Part shown: in pieces, positions 33,325-45,464 of the stretch
Position numbering within the stretch: position 1 is the first letter of the stretch
How the letters are laid out: every line of letters starts with the position of its first letter
NCBI GenBank assembly: GCA_021396245.1
Contig: WNYE01000022.1
Location: 62,001-126,000, forward strand
Reading direction: 5' to 3'
Length of the DNA stretch: 64,000 bases
Origin: Sporothrix humicola
Taxonomy: Eukaryota > Ascomycota > Sordariomycetes > Ophiostomatales > Ophiostomataceae
Made by a program: the position numbers and the translations under genes
The notes under the pieces: model-generated
The model's database searches: none
Seen by the model: only the letters and a program-made list of their open reading frames with translations
What the model was told of the DNA's origin: nothing

Positions 33325-36300
33325 TGTCGTTACTGTGTGTCGTCGAAATTGCTCGTCAGTGTGTCGTCGTGGAATTGTGCAATCGTATGCGGGCTGGCAA
33401 TCTGCAGCCACTTATAAAAGGATGGTAGCGGATTTGGTTGGGCTGCGCCGTCTGATTGCAATGCCGTTTGCCGTCTTTGTCTCGCACGCTATGCCTTGCG
33501 TGCCTGGGCTTCCTTTTTCTTTCTTTCTACTATTTTTGTCTGTCCGCTTTTCTTTCTTGCGTCCTTTCTCCTTGCTTTGTGGGTTTCTTTCAACGGTTTC
33601 GTTTGTCGTTGCCCCTGGTCTCGTGTGCTTCCGTCTCCCGGCCCTTTGTAGGTCGTTTGTACGATGGACGTTGGTGTTTGTCTGGGGCCGTTTGGCGTTT
33701 CTTTCGTCCCTTGTTCCTCGTTCCTCGCGATCGTCGCTCACACAACTCCGGCCTGCCCGGAGTCGTTTTCGATGTGGCCGCTATGCCAAAATACAAGACA
33801 CTATCATGAGAAAGGCGTGAAAGGAAGGGCGATGTAAAAGTGAAAGGGTCAAACAATGGGAAAGAATAATAAGAGAAAAGGATAAGAGAGAGCGAACGGG
33901 TCGTTGGCAGGATAAAAATCAGGAAAAAAGATCGCAATTGCCGTAGTAAGCGGGGGTGGAGTGGTCCACGGAACGCCGGGCGATGGATGGCGTCGAATGT
34001 GAGAGGCCGTGAGATACAGGGCAGAACTCAAGGAAGAATCGATCCCAAAAAAGAGGAGAAAGAGAAAATAGCAAAACGGGACAAAAAGAACAGCCCCCAA
34101 CAAAACAGACAATTGGTACAAAATGCTAAATAGGAAGGTTGTCTTTGGAAACAATTGTTTACGAGGGATGGAGAAAATCGAAAAGGGAGGAAAGACCGAA
34201 GGAGAGAAATCTACAGGACAAAAGAGAAGGAAGGAACAAACGGTACCAACATCAAGCAGAAACAAGACGGCAGGAACGAGTACGAAGCAATACGGGGGAC
34301 AGTCCAGAATACCACAGTGAAGAGTTGCCCGAGGGGAGGAGAATGGATGAAGGTGGAGTGGATCGCAAAAAGATACAAGGGAAAAAGGATAAAAAGTCGC
34401 ATTCGCCGATATCCGTCCTGGCACGTTTTGCTTATTTTCTTATTTTGAGCTGGGTCTGGTTTGCTGCAGTTGGCGTGGGAGGCGGGCGTTCCTGCTTCTC
34501 ACGGCGCTATGCAAGAGATGGTTGGAGGAGAGGGGGGAAAGAAGGTACCTTTCCGGGACAGCGGTAGTAGATCGCCCAGCCAGGGACCATAAGGAAGGAA
34601 CGAATGGGTGAGAGAATAAAAGGTGAAGAGCGACTGGCAAGGTATGGAGTACATGAGCTAACACTTGCCAGCTCGTATGGCGCAGAAGGCGCGAGCGAAC
34701 GAGAGGCAAACGTTTCCGGTTTTTCGATACCGGGTGGGGAGGGAAAACGGGGGCCGGTCCGGTGGGGAGGAAGGAACAAACGAAGACAACAGCTTTACGA
34801 CGCATTGCGAGGCAAGCAGCCAGCAAAATATGTCAAATCCAGCACGGCAGATCGTTGTTTTCCGTGACACCAGAGACCGAATGCAAGAGGGAAAATAAAA
34901 GACGTTAGGACAACAAAAACAGAACGCCGTCTCTCTGCAAAAAAAGAAGGCTAAGGTACGCTCGGCCTGGGGCTGTCAACGCTCAGGCTGGTGTTACTTG
35001 TGAGCGACTATTAACAGGAGTCTGTCAAGGTGTGTGGAGGCGGCGGAGGAAAGACCAAGCGAGGAACGAAGAAGAAAAGAGCAAGCAAGACACGCAGACA
35101 AAGTAGAGGAAAGAGCGGGAGGAGGGGCGGAAATCCACCCCGGGTTTCCACCAACGCGCGGTCTATTGCGACTTTTAAGTGATTTTTAACTGGCGACTTT
35201 GTTGGTGCCATTGGTGCCGGTTCTATTTTCTTCCTTCCACAGGTGCTTCCCACTCTTTGCGACTCGTTTTTACGAGTTTGGTCGAGACCAGTGAAAAGTA
35301 GCTTCAGCTAGCCCGACAGTCCGTTGCGTCCGCAGCAGACACACTTTTGCTGGGTCGGGTCGTAAATACCTTCCTTCCCAAGAGCCCCAACATTGACTCG
35401 CTCCCCTTCACATTCACTCACATTCGCTCCTTCCTCGCCTCTTTTTGGGCCGGCCTGCCGCCTTCTGCCACACTACACTGGCCGTTTACTCGCTCCTTCC
35501 CCCCTGCGCTAAAAACAAATAAATGCAGGGTCACGATAGTCTTAGGAGAGGGGGTTGGCTGGCCTAAAGTGCAGACCTACAACCAGATGAGGGGCAGGAG
35601 AGAGCATGGCGATGTAGAAACGAGCAACATAATAAAGTTTGATTGATAACCTCGATAGAAAGGCCAAAAACGTCAACAAGAAGTCAACAAAGAGTTGAAA
35701 AGTCGGAAAGCCAAAATAAAAGTACACATTGTGGTACAAACCGACAAAAGAAACTGCAGGAGCGAGACACACAACATGCACACGCAGGGACGATCCCGTC
35801 CTGCCTTCCTATTCAGTTGCCCAAATGCTTCTGCGTGTTCCAACTTCTCTTTTGGGATAAGCTGGAAGGTAGGAGGGTGTTCAGATAATGCGACGCTGTG
35901 GAGAAGGCAAAGCGGAAGACTTGGAAGGCGCGGAGCATGGCAAGCTAGCACAGTAACGTTAAAGAACAGCGAGCACACGGTCCAGTTCAGGTGCCAAGGG
36001 CCCTTGAACCACCAAAAAAACGCCCGTCAGTGCGGCGGAGAGTCGGGACGGATATTCACGCACTCTTAACATCTATCCTTCCCCGCCACTTGGTCCAACC
36101 TGGCCAATGGGCTGTAGATCGAGCTCATAGGGATATACAAGGTTATTTGCGAGACCGGAACATGAGAAGCTTGTAATGTTTTGTTTTTGTTTTTTATTTG
36201 CATCAGGCCATCAAGCAAGCTCAAGACTGGGAGCTGTTTGTCGGTGAAGACCAGGGCTGGCAGGAACTACGTGGCCGGCCACCGAGGCACAAATACGCTG

Positions 36301-38542
36301 CCATTGTCAGATCATATCTTACATCGTGGTGCCGTCGACAAGGAACGTGTGTTGTTCGGAACCAAGGAATGTGAGGCGAGGTTATTGTAATGTGGAGAGC
36401 AGTATTGCCAGTCCCCTGGTCTTATGTCTCCTCTTGCCTTCCCAACGTATTGTTTGCTCTTTCCTCTTCTGGCATCTCGTGCACCGGGCGGGTTTTTCCC
36501 GTGCTTGCTTCACGATGCCTCGCCAATGAGCGCCTTCCTGACTCGTTTGTTGAGCAAGACAACTGTCGTGCCTGCCTCCCAAGACTCTTTACCACTACTG
36601 ACGCAGGGCCAGGCCGTGTCAGGTCAGGTCTGGACTCAATAACTCCAAGCCAAGCCGAGCCAAGAGACAATGGCCCAACCACGCTCTCGGGTGTCGGTTC
36701 CCACGCGAGACGGGGACAAGAACGGCGGGGACAAGACATGACTTACCCGTAACTTACATGGCTTATGATGTGCTTCTTCGGAAGCCCTGGCAAGTTGAGT
36801 GAATAAAAGCAAGTGCCACTGTTTGTGGCCCAGCCTCTTTTTATACTGCGTTCTGGCCCTTTTTTTCCTTGCAGTTACAGGTTCTCCCCAGGTTTTCGGT
36901 GCATATCCGTTGTGGGAATAACGTAATTGATTCAATTACGTTGCAAAAACCGACGAGCAATGCTACTGCAAGCTACTTTTTAGCTATCAGGACGGTGCAC
37001 CTATCATTGATCGTGGGGGAAGGCGCAAGGGGGAGAAGAATGCGAAAAAAAGAGTGCAGGAAAACTGAGAGCGAAGGAAGGAGTGGGGAATGGGGACTGG
37101 ACTGCTGGACTGCATGGATCGGGCTGAACACTCTGCCTCCGCCCGTCGTGTCGCCTTTCGAGACGTTTTTGACGAAGTCGTAGATTTCTCGTCAATAATG
37201 TTGAGCTATGTCGCCATAATGGTTATCGATGCCAAAATCTACTGATAGACCCTCGAGGTCTTCGTTTCCAACATTAAAATTGATACAATGTGTTTCATAA
37301 GGCTGTGAGGATGTAGTTTTATTATTATAAAAAAATTTGGGTTTTTATTTTGATTATTTTTTGATTTTTTTTTTTTTTTCACGGTTTAAATTTTCGTATA
37401 AAATACAGTATTTAATACTTGACCGACATAAAACCAAGGGACAAAGCCAGAGAAAGCATCACAGGATATATTGATTCTCCGAAACAGCATGATCTCCTCA
37501 TAACACGTCACAATTGGTCACAAGTCTTACTTTCTTGGTATTTTGTTTTATTTATTTGTTTGGCCCGTCACAGGGAGCGAGGTCCCTCGAGGTATTTTGT
37601 GTTTATTATACATGGAGGATCTCATCAGAAACCCAGTCTCTCCCCTGCACTGGGCTGTCTGTGATATCGCCTCGCTTTGATACCAGACATATCCGATCCA
37701 TAGCTCCAAGCTCAAAAAGTGCCCCTTCCGCCACCGTCTTATTCTTCTCTCAAACTGTTTATACCTTTCATTCTTGTCCTCGTCTTCGCCCACAGCAAAC
37801 ATGCCGGAAAACAAAACAAAAGACAGCCGTAACTCAGGTGTAAATGAGATGAAAAAGAACCAACCAAAACATAATTCGCCCGTCGCTAGTTGCTAATATC
37901 CTCTTCCACACACGGTGAGGACATGCGGCTTAATCTGTGACCGAATAAAAGATTCCAGAGACAGAGTTAAAAAGGATAGGAAAAAATAGAAGAAAAAAAA
38001 ATAGAAAGCTTTTGTGTATCATATGACTTGCGCCGTACCGAAATCCAGTAAAAAAAGAACGATATTTCCCTCTTTTCTCATTTTGAAAACGCACGACTCA
38101 TCCTAGCTCTAAACAGCGAACCAAAACGGCCGAAAGGCTCGGGAAAGAAAGAAACACGAAATGTAGTAAGAGCGATACTAATAACAGGTAGTAGTGGGGG
38201 ATAGGGTGAGGATGAGGATAAGAGGTTGAAGAGATGTTGGAGAGTAGCTAAGGAAGAAATAGCCATGGTGAGGAGGTAGAGTGTGTGTTGAAAGATAGAG
38301 ATGCACCCGAGATGACAGAAAAAAATATCAGTGCATCTTCTTTTGGTACATCCTGTCCCTTTCAAGGATCGGGGGAGAAGCTCGGTAATAAATGGTGATT
38401 AAATAAAGGCTAAAAAGGACAATATAGAAGGTTGGAAAGGGTGAGGTCGCTTGGTTTAATTTTTTTAGTTGTCGAGTTGGGGTATCGCCATGATCATGGA
38501 AGTAGAGATACTTCCAGAGCAGGGACAATATTATTTGATAGC
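33325..38542. other. 5.2 kb gene-free block upstream of the PH-domain gene and downstream of NXT3
   Basis: No frame resembles a protein. Plus-strand sequence from about 33800 to 35700 is purine-rich, the complement of a pyrimidine-rich leader or promoter for the PH-domain gene. A sharply AT-rich island lies near 37190-37420. The remainder up to 38542 is probably the NXT3 3' region. No tRNA or transposon signature was found. Confidence 0.5.
37190..37420. other. AT-rich island
   Basis: Long T and A runs, including about 15 consecutive T near 37365-37379, contrast with the more balanced surrounding sequence. No coding content, terminal repeats or target-site duplication is visible. Confidence 0.6.
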
Positions 38543-40305
38543 TTAGGCAGCAAGCTGAGCACCGCCGCGGCCGCGCGAGGCACCGGCACCGCCGCGGCCA
38601 CGGTTGGGGCCAGTGAAGCCACCACGGCCGCCACCCTGGCTGCCGTTGCGGCCCTCGTAGCCACCACGGCCACGGTTGGCAAGGTTGCCACGGTTGGGGT
38701 TGTAGTTGGAGCCGCCATAGGCGCCGGCCTTGGGGCGGCGGGCCTCGACAACAATGGTCTCGCCGTTGATGGTGTGGGGGTTGGCCGCGACAGCAGCCTG
38801 GTAACCAGCCGGCGAAGCAAACTCGATAAAGGCGCAGTTCTTAGTGCGGCTAATGTCGAAGTAGACGACGGGGCCGAACGTCTCCAGGTGGCTGCGGAGA
38901 GCGGCCTCCTCAACCTTGTCGGTCACATACTTGATGTAGCCAAGAGCGGAGTCCTTGTCCTGGGGAGCGCCAGAGATGGACTGCGGGCGGTTCTGGCGCT
39001 TGGAGTCAGCGCCAGCAGTCTGCCACTCGCTGCCCGAGTCCTTGGTGGCCTCAGCATCGGCAGCCTTTGCGGCGGCGACGGCAGCCGGTGCAGCAGCAGC
39101 AGCGGGCTTGGCAGGAGCGGCAGCGGCAGGAGTAGGAGCAGCGGCAGCAGGCTTGGGAACGGCGACGGGACGGGCAGGGCCGGCAGCGGCGGCAGCGCGG
39201 CTAGCCCAGGTCATGGGCTTAGGAGGGCCCTTGGGCTTCTCAGGCTCGGCAGGAGCAGGGGCGGTAACAGGAGCCGCAGCCGGGGCAGCAGCCGGGGCAG
39301 CGGCGGGAGCAACTGCAGGAGTCGGGGCAGGCTCCTTGGGAGCCTCAGTCTTCTTCTGCTCCTCCTCAGCGACCTCCTGGGCAACCTTGGTGGCATCAGG
39401 GGCAGCAGCCGGCGTGGCGACGGCGGGGACAGCAGGGATAGCAGGCACGACGGCCTTGGCGGGAGCGGGCTCAGCGGGAGTGGCGACAGCCGGGGCGGCA
39501 GGGGTCTTCTCGGTGCTCACCTGCTCGAGCTTCTTGTCAACGACGGCAGCATCGAGCTGGGGCTTGGCGACCACAGGCTCCTCAACCTTGGCAGCAGGAG
39601 CCTCTGCCTCCTCAGGCTTGGCCTCCTCGACGGCGGCAGCCTTCTCCTCCTCGACGGGGGCGGCAGCGGCGGCGTCGGTGGATTCAGCCTCCTCCTCCTT
39701 GATATACCGGAAGATGTCGTTCAGGACGAAGTAGCCGGACTGTTGCTCGGCGAGAACGAAGGTCTGGACGAATTTGCGCGAGTCCTCGGACTTGTTGGAG
39801 ATCTCACCAATAACCTGGATGAGAATGTTCTCCAGGGAGGCCTGGGAGTCGACGTTGGAGACGCGGACCTTGCAGTCCTGGAAGTCAAGCTTGGCGATGC
39901 GCTCCTGGATGTCCTGGCGGCCGACGGAGATGTCGGCGACCTCGGTCTCCGTGCCGTAGACAAGCTGGGACTTCTTGCCGTAGAAGAGCTATAGATGCAA
40001 AACAAGACGTGGGTCAGTACACGTACACACAATAGCAGTTGAATCTGAAAGCAAGGTCATAGTGTATTGGGGGTTAGTGCTCACGTGAAGACGGTTCGGG
40101 TTCTTGCTCAAGGTGGTGTAGTACTGCTCGACAAAGTACCAGCCGACCTCGTCCTTGGACAGGCCCCTGCACGATGTTAGTTTAACGCGTTTTTTGATGA
40201 CTCGGAGGATGCTCGGTCTGGAGCACGAGCTGGAGCTCAAGCTTGATGCTCGAGCTTGATGATGTGGAGTACATACTCGTTGTGGTTGGTGCCGTTTGTA
40301 GCCAT
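38543..40305 (-). CDS. NXT3: G3BP-like NTF2/RRM RNA-binding protein
   Basis: G3BP-family proteins bind mRNA, join stress granules and partner with a Ubp3-type deubiquitinase; fission yeast Nxt3 is the nearest named homologue. Exons 40305-40277, 40166-40085 and 39988-38543 give 518 residues; the introns are 110 and 96 nt, the first with a CTAAC branch motif. An NTF2-like domain fills about residues 10-150 (KDEVGWYFVEQYYTTLSKNPNRLHLFYGKKSQLVYG, then QTFVLAEQQSGYFVLNDIFRYI). A long Ala/Pro/Glu linker follows, with a KPMTWASRAA motif. An RRM is at about 386-457, with RNP2-like LGYIKYV and RNP1-like NCAFIEF. The C-terminus is an RGG tail (about 458-518). Codon repetition in the linker produces a long empty antisense frame. 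The two short 5' exons were placed by phase and family similarity. Confidence 0.93.
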
Positions 40306-41469
40306 TGTGTGAGATGAATGTGATGTGGAGGTAGGGTTTTTGACGTAGAGAAACGCGTAAGCTTCGGGATGGGAAGGAGAGGTCGTGGAGGATCGGTAGG
40401 ATAGCTCGAAGAGTTAGATCGAAGAGAGTTGAGGACAGGTCGACGCGAGGTAACGAAGGCGATGTCGGACTGATGATGGTCTCAAAAAAAAAAGAGATGG
40501 GGAGCTGTGGCAACAAAAGAAAGGTGTTCGATGATGGACCGAGGAGAGACCCAAACAATACGGACAATCGTGATGACTGAAGCAAACAAAAGAGCCGAGG
40601 CGGAAGGGAATCGGCAGAAAAGAGAAAAAGACAAAAATTGAGCAGAAAGGAGGGCAAAGAAACGGAGAACGAGACGAGGAGCTTTGGGATTATCGTTCAG
40701 AAAAGGAGAGATGAGTTTCCGATGGACAAAAGAGATCGATCGGCTTCGGGAGGTTGATGGATAGGGATGTAGAAGGAGGAAAAGGGGGGTGTGGATGTTT
40801 GCACGATTGGCGTTGTGAGGTATTGTGAGGTTTAGGTTCGGTCTCAATGTGTTCCAGGCGACGAGAAAAAATATTGTCGCTAAGAGGAAGGACGAAAGAC
40901 GCACGAGGGGACCAGCTAAAAAGTGGAGACTTGGGGACCGCGAAAGAAGGGGAAAGAATCGCTGTTGTGTCTCTTGTGTCAATATGTGTGCGGCAGGCGC
41001 AATGGAGAAATTGTGGGACCGGGTTTTCCTGTCTCTTAGTGTGGGCCCAATTGCTGCCAGGCCACCAAATTGTCAACGTACATCTTGTGCTGCAGCTTTC
41101 TGTACGTCACAACCGCAGCGTTTGTTGACATTTTGCTCAGTTTTTAGAATGAAAATATCAATTAACAAAGGCTCCTTGTAACAATGGCAGCCCATGAGGT
41201 CAACAATAATACAGAGGATAAAAGAAGAACCTGATTTGTCAGTCACGTGATACAGGGTAGAAAGCGGAATGAGGCTCCAGAGTCTGTCTCGCACCTGCCT
41301 CATGGCTTGAAGTACGGCCCAGTCGCGCATTCCTTCTGTCAGTGATCACATCTCCCCGGTGCCGGAAGGAAATTGTCTCGGCAGGAGCGAGACGATTCCT
41401 AGGCGGCTACCTGCGGAGCTGGGGTATCATGAATGCTTGACCTGCAAAGCACGGAGCTACCCATGCTTA

Positions 41470-41488
41470 TCACGTGATAAATCACGTG
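41470..41488. promoter_or_regulatory. Tandem TCACGTG E-boxes
   Basis: TCACGTGA at 41470-41477 and TCACGTG at 41482-41488 have 12-base spacing between motif starts, about one helical turn. A third TCACGTGA lies at 41243-41250. CACGTG is the usual core for fungal bHLH regulators; the role here is inferred. Confidence 0.4.
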
Positions 41489-42608
41489 TAAGAACCAGTC
41501 GCTGGCCTTAACTCGAATCTTACCATCGGCGCCCGGACACTTCAACACCGACGAGAAAAAGACTGCCGCGTGGCTGGTGATCCTTCTAAATCTGAGAGTC
41601 AAAATCACATTAGGTTTTTGTAGTACCTTTTAAGCATAACTGGCGATTGGTAACCTGGGAAGTCACAGAGGCTACCTTGTATTTTATTCCCTTTTTTTTT
41701 TCTGAAGCTATCCCCCTTCCTTTAAAACTCTGTCGTTTTCAATCTGTGTATTTTGTCTTCAAATTCTTCAAACTTGCCTAAAATGCGTGTATGAACCCAA
41801 AAGAGGTGCGGTGGGTAACTGAACAGAGTATGGAATTTGTGGGCAGTCGCATTAAAGGCGAGAAGTAAAAGCGTCAGTATCGTTCTCGGAAGGACCAGAA
41901 GGTTTTCATCTCTCTCCGTCATTCTTCTTTGACATTCTAGTTTGCAGCCATTTCCCCCGAATTTGACGTGGTTTGGGAGCAACTCTGCAAAGGGTGAATG
42001 CTGCGAGAGAAATGAAGGGCTGGTGAAATCTATTATACTTGTCAAATGACAAATCGACCAAAGATTGACGTTGGGGGGTGACACTTTTATATAAAAAGTA
42101 TGGTGATAATAAGGTCGATTTTAACCTGGGGATCAAGGGAGACACGGACAACACGGACATCCATACGCCGATATAAAACGGACGACGCGTCCCTTCTGTA
42201 TATGCTCCGTATATTTTACCGTGAAATCAGACGGATGAACTATTGTGGAGACGATGGGATAAGGATGAGCAGGAAAAGAAGGAGGAGGAAGATGCTAATC
42301 GCGAACAAAAATACCAGTAGCAAGGCACAGCCTCAATGCAATCACGGTGTCTACGTTGCAGAACGGAAACGGCTTATCTTTACGTGGTCCACTGGAGACC
42401 ATATGGTGAAATGCCCGAAAGACAGAAATTGGCAAGGAAAGGGGTTTCCGAATGCCGTATTGGACTGATGGCCGGCTGATTCTCTGACAGAATTTGAGCC
42501 CTGACCCTTCATGAAGCGGAACAAGGCCGGTGTTGCACTGAGGTATCTGACACTTTTGATATCTATTTAAATCAAACTGTCGAATAATTACGTCGTACAG
42601 TACTGAAC

Positions 42609-42803
42609 ATGGCACGCTTTGTTGTGTTTCTTCTATTTAATACGGCATTTAAGGCTGTCTTTCCGCTGGCATGGGCAGCTCAACTATGTTCAATATGCAC
42701 TGCGGCTCATGTGCGAGAAACCGGGTTCGCGGCTGCGGCCGTGCCACGTGTGATAGATTATGCCAAAATGATGCAATTGGAAATAGAGCATATAACTTCT
42801 TGA
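42609..42803 (+). CDS. Candidate small secreted protein (weak)
   Basis: A 64-codon ATG frame whose first ~23 residues look like a signal peptide (MARFVVFLLFNTAFKAVFPL, with cleavage plausible after AWA). The predicted mature part is short, has only two cysteines and resembles nothing I recognise. Composition and context do not mark it as a gene, so this may be chance. Confidence 0.15.
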   Translation: MARFVVFLLFNTAFKAVFPLAWAAQLCSICTAAHVRETGFAAAAVPRVIDYAKMMQLEIEHITS

Positions 42804-43974
42804 CAGCAGGTTGACTTGGTTTTGACAAAATGTAAATATCAATGCTCAGAAAGTATGTATGGCAGTCCCGAACATGTCAACTTTGTCACTTGGAGGACAT
42901 ATTAAACAATAGAACAAGCTTTTAGGGCGGACATTGGGTTGTCTTCACGTGTCTGTTAAACTTTTTGTCCTCATTTTCCCTTTTGGTTGTGAAGGGCGAT
43001 AAAGGGCGACAAAAAAAAGACGCCTGGATTCTTTCTTTAATTGCACGCGGAACGGACATTTTGAGCCCCTGGTCAATTCCCGGCGGATTTCGTCTACACT
43101 TGGCTTCAATTGCCGCTTCAGCATCGCAGGTTCGTTATCTTGCACGAAATCCTTGGGCTTCTAAAACATCTACTGCTGTGGAAATCTTACCATGAGCATG
43201 CGACTTTATTTTCTTCATCGTTTTTCCTCTACGACGTACTCTTAACTAAAATATAATTTTTCCTTCTTTTTTTTTTCGTTCTCGTGTCTAGGCCATCCAC
43301 TTGTCGTATTTGCTGTGGCTGCAACCATCCTCTGCACATTCCTTTGTGTTTTCAGCATCCCTTCGCATGTTACAACCCAGAATGGGTTTGGTGGCATGAT
43401 TCTGGTAAACACACGAGGAATTCTGGGTTTTATTTCTTTCATCGGCGACCCCATAAATAACAGACAGGCCCGGAAATCGGGCTGGCGTCCGAACTATTTG
43501 CTGTCTTGTCTTGTCGTTAGCATTTTGTAGGGTACTTGTCGAGGCCCAAGTGCCCTGCTGCGCCTGAAAAATTACGAACCCAAAACGCTGTAGCATTTGG
43601 CAAAGGTCGGAGGTTTTTTGACCGATCCGCCGTCTTTGTCTCCAGCCCTGCCCAAATCGTATATATCTGTGTTTGCCGCCGTGTCACCCCTTTTTTGTTG
43701 TTATTTTTTTCTCTGAGTTTTGTCAAAACGCATGCCGTGTCTTGTACCTGCAGATTAATTTATTTTCTTTTCTTTTCCTTCATCTTCTTCTTTATTATTC
43801 CCACTCTCGTTTGTATTTTTGGCCGTACATTTTTCGACTTTCCCACCATCAATCTTATTTTCATTTTATTTACACCAACTACCACGTGCCCATTCGCCTA
43901 GTTCTCTCTCATATTGACTGCTTCACTTTCAAGGGGCTCGACATTCGCGACGACGATCGCCACATCCATTCACC

Positions 43975-45124
43975 ATGTCAACACTTGTTGTCACCTACTA
44001 CCCGTACTTCCAGCCGTCTGCGGCGGCGGCTGGGGTCTTTTGCGGTCTCTTCGGTCTTGGGTTTCTCGTATCGACGTATCAGTCGATTCGATACAAGGCC
44101 TGGATCTGGTTTGTAATGCTTCTTGCAATACTCAGTAAGTCGTTCCTTCTTGTTTAAGTGGTGCGCTGGCGGCAATGTCTCTTCCCGTCTATCATCGCAT
44201 TCCCTCGCTCCTTCTTTGCTTCTTGCTTCCCTCCTTGTCACAATGAAAATCATGTGCCTACTCGCTCTTGCTTCTTTTCCATTTATGAATACTAACCACC
44301 CATCTCTCCTTCCAGTGGAGGCCGTTGGCTATGGTGCCCGGATCGCCTCTGCTAACCACGAGACAAACCGCAACCTGTACATCATCCAGTTCTGTCTCAT
44401 CATTCTCGCCCCTGTGCTCATGGCCGGCATTGTCTACGTCGCGTTCGGCCGCATTGTGTTCCTTGTTGTGCCTCCCGAGGCCCGCACTTTGCGGCTACTA
44501 TGGGTTCCAGCCCGCTGGCTGACCCCGATCTTTGTCGGCTTTGACATTTTCGCTCTGCTTCTCCAGCTTGTCGGCGCCGTTATTATTTCCGGCACGGAAC
44601 TGACCTCTGCGAATGCCATCAAGAAGCTGCACACTGGCAGGACCATTGCCCTCGCCGGTGTTAGTATTCAGATCGGCGCCTTTGGTCTCTTTACGATTAT
44701 CGCAGCACGCTTCCACTTCACGTCGCGCCGTTTCGCAGCCGATCTTGAGCGTCGCTTCCGTGCCGTGCCCGGCGACAAGTTTGTCACACTCGAGGGCAGC
44801 GAGCGCAAGTTCAAGCCGCGCTGGCGGACGCTACTGTACGCCATCAACTTTTCGTGTGCAATGATCATTGTGCGGTCCATCTACCGCGAGATCGACTTTG
44901 CCATGGGCAAGCAGGGCTACACGCAGAAGCACGAGTGGTGTGTTTACGTATTCGATGCCATCCCCATGATCCTCCTCGTCATTGTCTACACCATCACGCC
45001 TCCCGGCGCTTACGTCGCCATGGGCTTCCGCCAGCAGTCCAAGAAGACGGCCCAGCATTCGCTGCCACAGAATGCGAATGATGCCGAGGCTTACGGAATG
45101 GAGACCATGCCTCAACGGCAATAA
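43975..45124 (+). CDS. RTA1-family seven-helix membrane protein
   Basis: Members of the fungal RTA1/RTM1 family are implicated in lipid translocation and resistance to toxic compounds such as 7-aminocholesterol. Exons 43975-44134 and 44316-45124 give 322 residues; the 181-nt intron has a GTAAGT donor and CTAAC near its 3' end. Seven hydrophobic segments can be seen. Family blocks include MEAVGYGARIAS after the splice, LAPVLMAGIVYVAFGRIV, TPIFVGFDIFALLLQLVGAVI, GVSIQIGAFGLFTIIAARFH, SCAMIIVRSIYREIDFAMG and EWCVYVFDAIPMILLVIVY. The cytosolic C-terminus is short. The start ATG has a good context (CACC before it) after a pyrimidine-rich leader. Which substrate it handles cannot be told from sequence. 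Confidence 0.92.
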
Positions 45125-45464
45125 GCTGGTTTGATTGCATTTACACTGGCGCCGACATTAAGTACCCTGATGTGCGCAACCACGGGATTATTAGATGCGT
45201 CCCTTCTCCGTCTTGACACAAAAATTTATATCTGTGAAATCATAGCGAAAACTTGTTCCTTTATTTGATAAATAGAATTAAATAGAATATTTCCCTTTGT
45301 TTCCTTTCCTTAATCTCTTGCAGATCATGGGGGGCCATCCTATTTAAATCTCCATCCCCTTGAAGGGCATAGATCATGTGGCCTATTCCAAACTATGTTT
45401 CAAAGCTATCCGTAGTCCTTGGCCGTCCAAATACCCTCGCTGCCACCCTCCAAGGAGATCGCTA

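Larger units (their letters stand above)
40306..43974. other. 3.7 kb divergent intergenic block between NXT3 and the RTA1-like gene
   Basis: The plus strand is purine-rich next to NXT3 (40306-41000, the complement of its leader) and pyrimidine-rich next to the RTA1-like gene (43240-43970). The middle holds TCACGTGA E-boxes at 41243-41250 and 41470-41488. A weak small-secreted-protein candidate lies at 42609-42803. Nothing else is supported. Confidence 0.5.

Noticed and set aside
38432..39994. 520-codon open frame antisense to NXT3
   Set aside because: Produced by Ala/Pro/Gly codon repeats of the real gene. The sense strand encodes clear NTF2, RRM and RGG regions.
42295..42615. 106-codon minus-strand frame
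   Set aside because: It starts with GTG, overlaps other equally long random frames in AT-rich DNA, and shows no known domain.
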